Source: Hydnum rufescens UP504 (taxonomy: Eukaryota; Basidiomycota; Agaricomycetes; Cantharellales; Hydnaceae). From it: a DNA stretch of 13,955 nucleotides. Position 1 is the first letter of the stretch. Each line of letters starts with the position of its first letter. This document shows, piece after piece, positions 1 to 6,610 of the stretch. The notes beneath the pieces were generated by a model. The model searched no databases. It was not told the origin of the DNA and worked only from the letters and a program-made list of their open reading frames with translations. The DNA lies in NCBI GenBank assembly GCA_014904985.1, contig MU129437.1:1-13955 (forward strand), written 5' to 3'. The position numbers were made by a program, and so were the translations under genes.

Positions 1-209
1 CTCTAACTCATGGGTCAGTGGGTCCCACCCATGGGTGGAGTGGCCCAGCCCATGAGTTTTATTGTCAATACCCTGCCCTGACCATGCCAAAACCATGGTT
101 TAGTGCTGTCCCCTCATGGGTCAATATTTGTCCAACCCATGGGTCTGTGATAGGTTGGGGGACCCTTTGGGTCCTCTCCTGTGCAGTAAAAGCCGACCCA
201 AAGGGTCCA
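1..209. repeat. Palindrome-rich block with CCATGG cores
   Basis: This stretch has no convincing gene but is dense in inverted repeats. A 10-bp arm AACTCATGGG (5-14) pairs with CCCATGAGTT (49-58) and encloses the perfect 14-bp palindrome CCACCCATGGGTGG (25-38). AAACCATGGTTT (90-101) and ACCCATGGGT (135-144) are further perfect palindromes. GGACCCTTTGGGTC (160-173) is the exact reverse complement of 195-208. The block abuts the first recognisable helicase codons near 208, so it probably replaced or interrupted the N-terminal half of that gene. It may be the end of a non-autonomous palindromic element that continues left of the window; this is inference. Confidence 0.7.
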
Positions 210-768
210 AATCTATCTGCCTGAGGTGGATGAAATTCTTGCTGGTCACAGTCTCCTCCTTTTTGGCAACTTTGCACAGCTGCCTCCTGTTGGAGACTCC
301 CCCCTCTTCACAACTTATGATGTCAAGGACCCAACAAATCTGGCAGTTGAGGGAAGAGCACTCTATCAGTCAATCCAACATTCAATCACTCTCCAGCATG
401 TTTTTCATCAGCAAGGCAATGATCCAGCCCAGATTGCATTCCAAGACACACTTATGGAGATTCATGACATGAATCTTTCTGATGCTGGCTATGAGTTGCT
501 TAAACCTTGGTTCTGGGATAATCTTTCTGAAGCTGAGAGAGCAAGATTTTCAAATGAAATACACCTTCTTCCCACTCATGAAGGTGTAAATTCCTTCAAT
601 ACACATCGACTTGCTTCCTACAACACCCCAGTACTCATTTGCAAGGCAAAAAATCATGGGACAGATGCTTCCAAGGCATCATCAGATGATGCTGAGGGTT
701 TAGAGAACACAGTTATGCTTTCAGAAGGGCAAAGGTCATGCTCACAAGAAATCTTTGGACCAATGTTG

Positions 769-826
769 GTCAGTCCTCTCTTTTATTTTATTTTATTGCC
801 TATTTTTGACCCACACACTTTCTCAG
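769..826 (+). other. Spliceosomal intron 1 of the helicase relic
   Basis: The 58-nt intron begins gtcagt and ends ttctcag, with a T-rich interior and a possible branch site (ttgac) about 20 nt from the 3' end. Removing it joins the residues NLWTNV to GLVNGS with a split Gly codon, the order seen in PIF1-like helicases. The size is typical of basidiomycete introns. Confidence 0.8.
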
Positions 827-937
827 GCCTTGTGAATGGGTCTCATGGTACTGTGGAAAAGATCCTATTTCATCCAACAAGTGATCCTAAACATGATCTT
901 CCTGCTGCCATTCTCATTCGCTTTCCAGGATATACTG

Positions 938-997
938 GTATACCATTTTCTTTTATGCTAATGCAATTCATCCCAAAAACTTATGCATGTTTACTAG
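938..997 (+). other. Spliceosomal intron 2 of the helicase relic
   Basis: The 60-nt intron begins gtatac and ends ttactag, with a branch-like tgctaatg at about 956-963. Splicing joins FPGYT to GPVDE through a split Gly codon. Reading runs into TGA TGA 15 bases after the junction, so the downstream exon is damaged. Confidence 0.7.
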
Positions 998-1488
998 GAC
1001 CAGTAGATGAATGATGACAAGCATTTAAATCCTCCAACCATAATGACCCAATCATACCCATCCCTCCATTCAAAACAACATGGGACAAAGGAAACAGCAC
1101 TTGCTCTTGACTTCAGTTCTCCTTGACTTTGGCCTATGCTATCACAGTTCATAAGAGTCAAGGTTTGACTCTTGAACATGCTGTAATTGATCTTGGTGCA
1201 AAGGACTTTGCATTAGGGCTTTCTTTTGTGGCTATTTCAAGGGTGAAGTCTCTGGCAGGCATTGCATTTCATTCTTCATTTCCAGTGACCTGGCTCAGAA
1301 ATATTCCTGATAATTGGCCAGGTAAAACATCCATGAGGGAGCACATGCAGGTTGATAAAGAACATCATGCTAATCTTCCTTACATATGGGAGACTTTTGG
1401 ACAAGACTTGAGTATGTATGCATTTTTGGATTAATCTTTGTATATAATTTCCCTTTTTTGTTTCTTTTTCTTTCTGATAACTACAAGA

Positions 1489-1528
1489 GATATGTTGCTC
1501 CCAGTGATATGTTTCTCCCAGGGATATG
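1489..1528. repeat. 17-bp tandem repeat, about 2.4 copies
   Basis: GATATGTTGCTCCCAGT (1489-1505) is followed directly by GATATGTTTCTCCCAGG (1506-1522) and by the start of a third unit, GATATG (1523-1528). The two full copies differ at two positions. Confidence 0.8.
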
Positions 1529-1543
1529 TGAAGCTTGGTCCCA

Positions 1544-1567
1544 AATTATGAGGGAGACCTCATAATT
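1544..1567. repeat. Perfect 10-bp stem hairpin, GAGA loop
   Basis: AATTATGAGG (1544-1553) and CCTCATAATT (1558-1567) are exact reverse complements separated by four bases. The hairpin lies about 110 bp after the helicase stop codon. Confidence 0.8.
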
Positions 1568-1611
1568 AAGCCTGGTATTATTATATACATGCATAGACTC
1601 ACCCATGGACC

Positions 1612-1642
1612 CAAGAAGAGCAGCCTGTGGCTGCTCTTCTTG
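1612..1642. repeat. Perfect 14-bp stem hairpin, 3-nt loop
   Basis: CAAGAAGAGCAGCC (1612-1625) pairs perfectly with GGCTGCTCTTCTTG (1629-1642) around TGT. It lies about 180 bp downstream of the helicase stop on the same strand, where a Helitron 3'-terminal hairpin could lie. However, the CTRR end expected about 10 bp after a canonical Helitron hairpin is not present, so it may belong to a Helentron-like variant or be unrelated. Confidence 0.8.
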
Positions 1643-1734
1643 TGTGATTGTCATTACAAAGGTGGGGTGAGGACAGGAACAGGTAGAAGCAAATGAGTCC
1701 CATTGCAAGGGCAACCAATGGGCCAGTACAGCTT

Positions 1735-1830
1735 GTGGCTGTGCAGGGTGTGACAAAAGCCATCACTCTGGAAGCAAATTGTGTGGCTGTGCCAGATGTG
1801 ATGAGAGCCATCACACTGGAAGCAAAGGTG
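1735..1830. repeat. 48-bp tandem duplication abutting the LTR
   Basis: Two 48-bp units start with GTGGCTGTGC at 1735 and 1783 and share about 80% of their bases, including agccatcac and ctggaagcaaa. The second unit runs into the LTR end at 1829, so the retrotransposon appears to have inserted inside this repeat. On the minus strand the unit reads as a 16-residue periodic peptide (CFQxDG...HSH), but I see no gene around it. Confidence 0.8.
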
Positions 1831-1925
1831 TAATATCGCATTATTCGACTTCGAATATACGCAGGAGTCATCATTAGATGAGGCGGAGTCAACATTCCTG
1901 TAAACAGAAGGAAGAGAGAAATCCT

Positions 1926-1997
1926 CCCACTCTATGCACTGGCTTCGAGTGGGTGGACCACGCACGAGGCTAAGCACTGGCTTCACCTCGTACGTGG
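1926..1997. repeat. Two adjacent LTR hairpins with identical loop motif
   Basis: Hairpin one pairs CCCACTC (1926-1932) with GAGTGGG (1947-1953). Hairpin two pairs CCACGCACGAGG (1958-1969) with CCTCGTACGTGG (1986-1997), with one mismatch. Both loops carry the identical 11-mer GCACTGGCTTC (1936-1946 and 1974-1984). Same loop, different stems suggests selection on a folded RNA or on a DNA-binding site rather than simple duplication. Confidence 0.8.
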
Positions 1998-2122
1998 GAG
2001 AAGCGGAGGGAGAGGGGGAAGGAATGTGGGAGGTGTGGTAGTAGCTGGTGAAAGGGCCAGACTACTATCTAAGGGCAAAGGGATGATCAGCTGATAAAGT
2101 GGGGATAGGGAGCTTACTTAGT

Positions 2123-2146
2123 AGAGTCACGCTCATACGTGACTCT
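2123..2146. repeat. Perfect 9-bp stem hairpin inside the LTR
   Basis: AGAGTCACG (2123-2131) pairs with CGTGACTCT (2138-2146) around CTCATA. Flanking GGATAGGGAG (2103-2112) can extend the pairing imperfectly with CTCCCTTATCC (2145-2155). Confidence 0.8.
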
Positions 2147-2406
2147 CCCTTATCCTTCTTAACACTGTGCTCTGTGGTGACAGTTCAGGTAGCTTCGCCG
2201 AGTGAGTTGTATGTGACTAGGTCGCGTGGCTGCGTAGTTTCACGGGTCTCGTGAGAGCGAAGGAGTCCGGGCAAAAGATGCATTTGATTCCACTGCGCCA
2301 GCGACTTAGAATCATCGTGGCCATGCTATTATGTAATCATACAGAGGACGGGACAAACAGGGAAATAACAATTATGTACATACAGAACCTTGAGTACTAT
2401 ATTACA

Positions 2407-2417
2407 GAGCCCCCAGC
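2407..2417 (-). promoter_or_regulatory. Putative polypurine tract for plus-strand priming
   Basis: On the minus strand GCTGGGGGCTC lies immediately before the LTR start TGTAATAT. The position is right for the primer of second-strand synthesis, but the purine run is short and interrupted by pyrimidines, so the call rests mainly on position. Confidence 0.45.
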
Positions 2418-2424
2418 GTGGACA

Positions 2425-4413
2425 CTACAATTCTTGCTCCAGGAGACCAAGGTCTTCGATACCTAGGTCGTCCAACGTAATCTCATACCTTTCGAACCAC
2501 CCATTCCATCTAAATTGTTCACCGGTGTACGTGCCCTGGGCCCCAATAGAGGTAGGGTCGACTTCCAGGATGGCATGAGCTAGCCACACGAGGACGTCAC
2601 AATGGGGGCCTAGGAACGGGATTTGCACATTGAATTTGACGGGATCTTCGTACGATAGATGTTTCCCAAGTACCCCTAATACCTCGTTCGTGGCCTTGAT
2701 GATCTGAGCAGTGAACGGACATTCAATAGGCTTGAGATGATTCACCCTCTGCTTAAGATATCGGATCACGATTAGGGGTGAGATCAAGTATTGTGACATG
2801 AGGCTTTGCAAGGTCCTGAAAATCTGAGGGGGGCCTTGGGGGTAGAACACCCGCATGAGGTCGGCCGATTTGAACATCGTGCCAGGGGGGCAAGTTAGAC
2901 TGCCACTTATGAGGACCATTTCTGGGATAGGACATTCGTTTTTACGCCCAGTGCGACGTATCTTGACCGTCTCTAAGATCTGGTTCTGTACTTCCTCACT
3001 CCACGTGTGATATTCTCCTTCCTCGTATGGCTGGGTGCGTGCTGAGGGCTCCAAGGGGTAGAACTTCGCTGCCCCTTTTTGGCTCTTGAGGGCCCTGCGT
3101 GTGCGGTCTCGCAGCGTAAAGACTAGGATGAGCTGGGGTTCTTCGTAGAGCCACTCTTTGACCCCAGAACCATAGCATTCGACTAGTTCCTCCTCCAATT
3201 GCCTAGGGGAATTCAAGTACACGAATGGGGATAATTCCACTGGGAACCTCTCCATTCACATCTCGGTTTCTCCCCAGATTTCATCAGGGTCAGTGGTAGG
3301 TGGCACATTCCCCGATTCTTTGGCGATGGACTCATCGGACAGGAGAGCGGCCCCTTCTGGCAGGGTGAAATCGCCATCCTCTTGAGATTCGAAGTCTTCG
3401 TACAGCATGAGTTCTTCCTCAGGATAGGAAGGGGCGTCGTGTTGCTGGCATACTCATCTCTCCTCTGGCGATTCAGCACGGGACCTTCTTGCTGCACCTG
3501 GAGTGGAGGGGTAACAGAGGTCTACATCCTCAAGGCGCTCCAGCAGAGCAGGGGGAGCACTGTGAGTGTGGATGGAAGGGTTGATTAAGCGTGCTGCCAA
3601 CTCTGTGCGTAGGGTTGGTTCAGGGATAGGTTCGGGCTCATGCCATTCATATCCCTTGCGTTCCATCCATTCGCGACACATCGGGTAATTCTTGTGGAGG
3701 AAGGCTGGTGGGGGAGGAGAGAATTCGTGATCAGCCCACTTGGTCAGGGGTAATGTTGCCTCTCCTAAACATTCCTGCAGCTCATTCAGCACTGGCAGGT
3801 AGTTACCTTCCTGGATCTGCGACAGCCATCAGAGCAGCCCCTCCAGGTAGACTTCACCTGGTGGACCCCGGGCTTTGCGGAAGTATGCTGGGTGATGTCG
3901 GTAGTAAGGGCCGGTGTGCCTCGTCTCCCGCAGGTGATTTTTCTTCATTACCCATGCATATTCTGGTGGGCCCACCAAATGTTGAGAGAACTGCTCTCAG
4001 ATGTTCTGCTCGAACCTCTCCTGGATGACCTTGCGAGGGTAAGGGTCCATCATTCTCCAGGAGGGGTGCTTTTCATGGATCTCTTGTTCGGCCGCAATCC
4101 ACAAGGGCAAGTTTTGAGTCGTTCCCCTGGGGAGAAGCTCAAGGGGAGGGTTCTCGTTCTCAATTTCCATTGCCCATATTGGGACTCCCAATTGCGCGAG
4201 TCCCTCACCGATGGGTCGGGAGTGAGCATCCTGTTTTGATACAATGAGTCCAGTGATGTAAGCAGGATGGTTAAAAACCAATCCAACTACTGTCCACAAT
4301 GTTGAGCCGGGGACGAATGAGGGGATCACAGATCTAATCTGGATGTTCAGGTCCGAGTGGGGGAAGGTCTTTTGAACAGGGGAAATTGCAGTGAGCCAAC
4401 AAAGCCCAAGCAA
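2425..4413 (-). pseudogene. ORF2: long unrecognised accessory ORF 3' of pol
   Basis: One continuous reading frame of about 662 codons runs from just after a TAA at 4416-4414 to TAG at 2427-2425. It is interrupted only by four TGA codons (3999-3997, 3831-3829, 3456-3454, 3258-3256), each explicable as CGA to TGA. I recognise no domain. The product would be soluble, rich in Pro, Glu and Arg, with an acidic stretch around 3270-3450 and several Trp/Tyr-Pro clusters; there is no signal peptide or clear membrane anchor, so it is not an obvious envelope. The first ATG in frame is at 4170, about 80 codons in, so the 5' part may follow a splice site (candidate AG before ACC near 4377) or a non-ATG start. 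It shares strand, position and damage type with gag-pol and ends 18 bp before the LTR, so it is most likely cargo of the element. Confidence 0.7.
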
Positions 4414-5621
4414 TTAAGTGAGAATGTGTCTTTCAGTCAAATTACCACACCCTAAGAATCTCTTCTTGGGACCTTAGTCAAAGTGTAGTTAGAATTTGCT
4501 TTTTGTAGTGAGAAATCACCCAGGGACCAGCAGCTGTTCAAGGAGCTTCAAACTGGAGGGAGGGGGAGAACTAATGAATTTGTGTGCTAGCTGCACCTAA
4601 TATACAATCCAGACTTCGACTCAATAGAAAGTGAAAAAGTCGGACTTAAGGGACACACAGAGAAAAAGAAATCAAGTTAAAATCTTCAAAACTGATGGAG
4701 ATATTCCAATTTCAAGATAAAAGGGGAGATTGACACATTACATGCTATTCCTCCAAACCTGGACAAGTTTCCTTAAGGAAAAGTGGAATAGGTCTCCCTG
4801 AGGGTCTTCTCCATCGGACATAAGAGGGCCGGAAGTAATTTGCTATTTTGAATGGTGGAGCAAAGGGGGAGTCATGGGGAGGGAGTTGTCTTGTGAAAAA
4901 TGGAGTTCGCGTCCGCTCGTTTTGCCCTTGGTACTGTTCGATGCGCATTTTCAACAGCTTTCAGGGAGTGGTACTTGTGAATGAATCCAATAATAATTGG
5001 CTTCGAAAATCAAGAAATACTCTTCAGAGTATGAATCATGGGAAGATATTGTTACAGGGACCGCATTTTGGATCCGTTCGTTTCGTGTTTGGTACCATTC
5101 GATAGGTACAATTCGTATCTTTCTGGGCGCGGTCGTTTCGAGTCGATCCGATCAAAACTGATGGAGAAATTCGAAAAATACTCCTTTAGAGTAGTGTAGC
5201 CCCTATCTGGATCATGTGACGGATCCGCGAGTCCAGAATCAGAACTAGGCCCAGTCCACGTCATTACATAATCACAATCCGTCGCCCTTAAGGCAGTAGG
5301 ATGGCTTAGAAAGACAGTCAAAGCCATACAGTCTTGAGGAAGAATGGCAAGTTGAATTGCCTTGTCCAAAGAAAAAGGACTTGAAGTAGGGCATAAACTG
5401 CCCCTTTTTGATGAGGACTGTTGAAGTCCGAAGGATAGTCAATAAATTGACTGGTGGACATGGTAAAGGAATGAGGCGATATTATGGGTTGGAAAGGGGT
5501 GGGAATCCAATTAACTTCTTGAATAAATGAATGGCAATAAAATTAAATGAGCATGGTGATGTATAATTGATTCATTCATAGGGAAATTGAGCCTCAGATG
5601 AGGATTCTATGATGTAGGGAT
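4414..5621. other. AT-rich ORF-poor spacer between ORF1 and ORF2
   Basis: About 1.2 kb with no convincing gene on either strand; short frames such as 5369-5052 (minus) overlap diverged repeats. It looks more AT-rich than the flanking ORFs. GGGAAATTG occurs at 4380-4388 and again at 5581-5589, bracketing the segment as a possible 9-bp target duplication, but I found no matching terminal inverted repeats. It could be a nested insertion, a regulatory spacer with a promoter for ORF2, or a long intron. Confidence 0.5.
4905..5200. repeat. Diverged tandem duplication, about 165-bp unit
   Basis: Copy A (from TCCGCTCGTTTTG, 4912) and copy B (from TCCGTTCGTTTCG, 5073) share the order of landmarks: TTGGTAC/TTGGTACC followed by TTCGA, then about 90 bp later TTCGAAAA (5002 and 5170) and an AATACTC...AGAGTA hairpin (about 5016-5031 and 5177-5193). 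AAACTGATGGAGA also recurs at about 4688 and 5155. Similarity is patchy, so the unit is old. Confidence 0.55.
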
Positions 5622-6419
5622 TTATCCCTCCAACAGCAAGGCGCACTGTTGTCTGGAACTGCGGGGGTGGAGCCGTTCCTTGAAGCAGATGATGTATAAT
5701 ATGACGTGGAAGGCCATATTGGTGAACCCTGTCACGTCAAGTACTCTTCTTCGAATCTCCTGGGCGACGTGGACAGCCTTCCAAGCTGGGGCAGGAGTTG
5801 ATCCCTGCTGTAGGAGGTACATCCACGTGGAGCCAAAGTGCCAGTCCCGATCGTAGGCGGAGGGAAGGAGGATGTGGAATTGGTTCGTAATGTGGTCTAT
5901 GCATCTAATACAATGCAGCATCGTGTGGCTAGCATCCTGGGCATCATTCAGGAATTTGATCGACAGGGAGCGAAGTTGAGGGTTCGGCCCCCGTGCTTGG
6001 AGGAGGTGGACACAAGGGTCGAAGTCAAACTGGCTGACATTGAAGGGAATGAAGGCGCAGTGCAGTGGGAAGGGGAAGTTCTTAGGAAGTAACTGGGTGT
6101 GATACGTCCATTCAAACTTTCCCAGCCGTCCCCATTCATCCAAGTGCTCCCATCTGTAGCCGTAGGGATCTTTAGTGAATGGAGCTTGACCTTGGACCCG
6201 AGGAAAGGCTCTGGCGAGGTTCAGAGTAGTTAGGCTGTAGACATAAAAATACCTGCAGCTCTTGAGCGATAGGTATTCGGCAGGGCGCCATTTGGGGTTA
6301 TCCTCTTCATCACTGTATTGTGCATAGTAGGGATCTGAGGGATCTGTACCCTCTCCAGGCATGGCATAGCAGCGACCTCGCCTGATGCCCTTATGTCTTC
6401 TGGGGCCTGGATGCTGCAT
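5622..6419 (-). CDS. ORF1: intact unrecognised accessory ORF after pol
   Basis: A 265-codon ORF runs from ATG 6419-6417 to TAA 5624-5622. The frame stays open upstream to 6761, but that part lies antiphase over the chromodomain, so the ATG 192 bases after the pol stop (6611-6613) is preferred. Unlike gag, pol and ORF2 it contains no TGA. The product begins basic (HPGPRRHKGIRRGR), has an acidic patch (YSDEEDNPKW), then a core rich in Trp, Phe, Tyr and His with several Cys (MLHCIRCID), and a short hydrophobic stretch near the C-terminus (MAFHVILYIICF) too short and too late to call a membrane anchor with confidence. I do not recognise the family. It sits in the position where env occurs in some Metaviridae, but nothing supports an envelope. 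Confidence 0.6.
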   Translation of the reverse strand: MQHPGPRRHKGIRRGRCYAMPGEGTDPSDPYYAQYSDEEDNPKWRPAEYLSLKSCRYFYVYSLTTLNLARAFPRVQGQAPFTKDPYGYRWEHLDEWGRLGKFEWTYHTQLLPKNFPFPLHCAFIPFNVSQFDFDPCVHLLQARGPNPQLRSLSIKFLNDAQDASHTMLHCIRCIDHITNQFHILLPSAYDRDWHFGSTWMYLLQQGSTPAPAWKAVHVAQEIRRRVLDVTGFTNMAFHVILYIICFKERLHPRSSRQQCALLLEG

Positions 6420-6610
6420 AAGTACTGTCGGTGGGGTTAGCTGCCGGTAAAGGGAGGACTGGGAAGGGGAGTAAGCGAGAATGCGGAAGAGAGGCAGTAG
6501 GAAGTGGGGAAGAGGAGATCGAGGGAGCCAAGGGGCTTTTTCTTTTTTTTTAAGTTGCGGAGATGGGGGCAAGGGAGCTTCACCGTTGCCTCGTGGGGTC
6601 CGCGAGTACT

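Larger units (their letters stand above)
208..1434 (+). pseudogene. PIF1-like (Helitron-type) DNA helicase, C-terminal fragment
   Basis: This is the remains of a superfamily 1 DNA helicase of the PIF1 type, such as occurs as the Hel domain of fungal Helitrons. What survives begins at motif III (GNFAQLPPVGD, about 268-300; families usually have GDF or GDP here), then motif V (TVHKSQGLTLE, about 1147-1179) and motif VI with the arginine finger (FVAISRVKS, about 1225-1251), ending at TAA 1432-1434. Walker A and Walker B are absent. Two short GT-AG introns restore the family pattern (TRNLWTNV-GLVNG and GYTG-P). The gene is broken: one base appears lost at about 727-731 (LSEG to AKVML), TGA TGA lies at 1012-1017, and TGA at 1108-1110. 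The last sits where the pattern suggests Arg. The 226 GTG is not a true start. Helicase identity is certain; origin from a Helitron rather than a host PIF1 copy is inferred. Confidence 0.9.
1435..1828. other. Gene-free segment between helicase relic and LTR
   Basis: No credible gene is seen here. The segment holds a T-rich tract directly after the helicase stop, a 17-bp tandem repeat, two perfect hairpins and a 48-bp tandem duplication, each listed separately. Minus-strand open frames across 1481-1986 run through the repeats and across the LTR boundary and look accidental. Confidence 0.6.
1829..2406 (-). repeat. 3' long terminal repeat of the retrotransposon
   Basis: The boundaries are inferred from terminal inverted repeats: TGTAATAT at 1829-1836 and ATATTACA at 2399-2406, 8 bp each, giving TG...CA ends and 578 bp. 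The inner edge (2406) sits 18 bp after the ORF2 stop codon with a G-run between them, as expected for a polypurine tract. The LTR contains strong hairpins (1843-1856, 1926-1953, 1958-1997, 2123-2146). The second LTR needed for proof lies outside the window. Confidence 0.75.

Noticed and set aside
1481..1986. Three overlapping minus-strand frames of 91-110 codons
   Set aside because: They run across tandem repeats and the LTR boundary, and the periodic Cys/His pattern simply reflects the 48-bp repeat.
2251..2578. Plus-strand frames at 2251-2466 and 2390-2578
   Set aside because: The first lies in the LTR and the second is antisense to the end of ORF2; neither has protein-like features.
5396..5460. 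Small hairpin GGACT...AGTCC near 5420 as a regulatory element
   Set aside because: A 5-bp stem with a 5-nt loop is expected by chance in a sequence of this length.
2425..6419. ORF1/ORF2 as a retroviral-type envelope
   Set aside because: No signal peptide, no convincing transmembrane anchor, no fusion-peptide-like segment and no obvious glycosylation-rich ectodomain.
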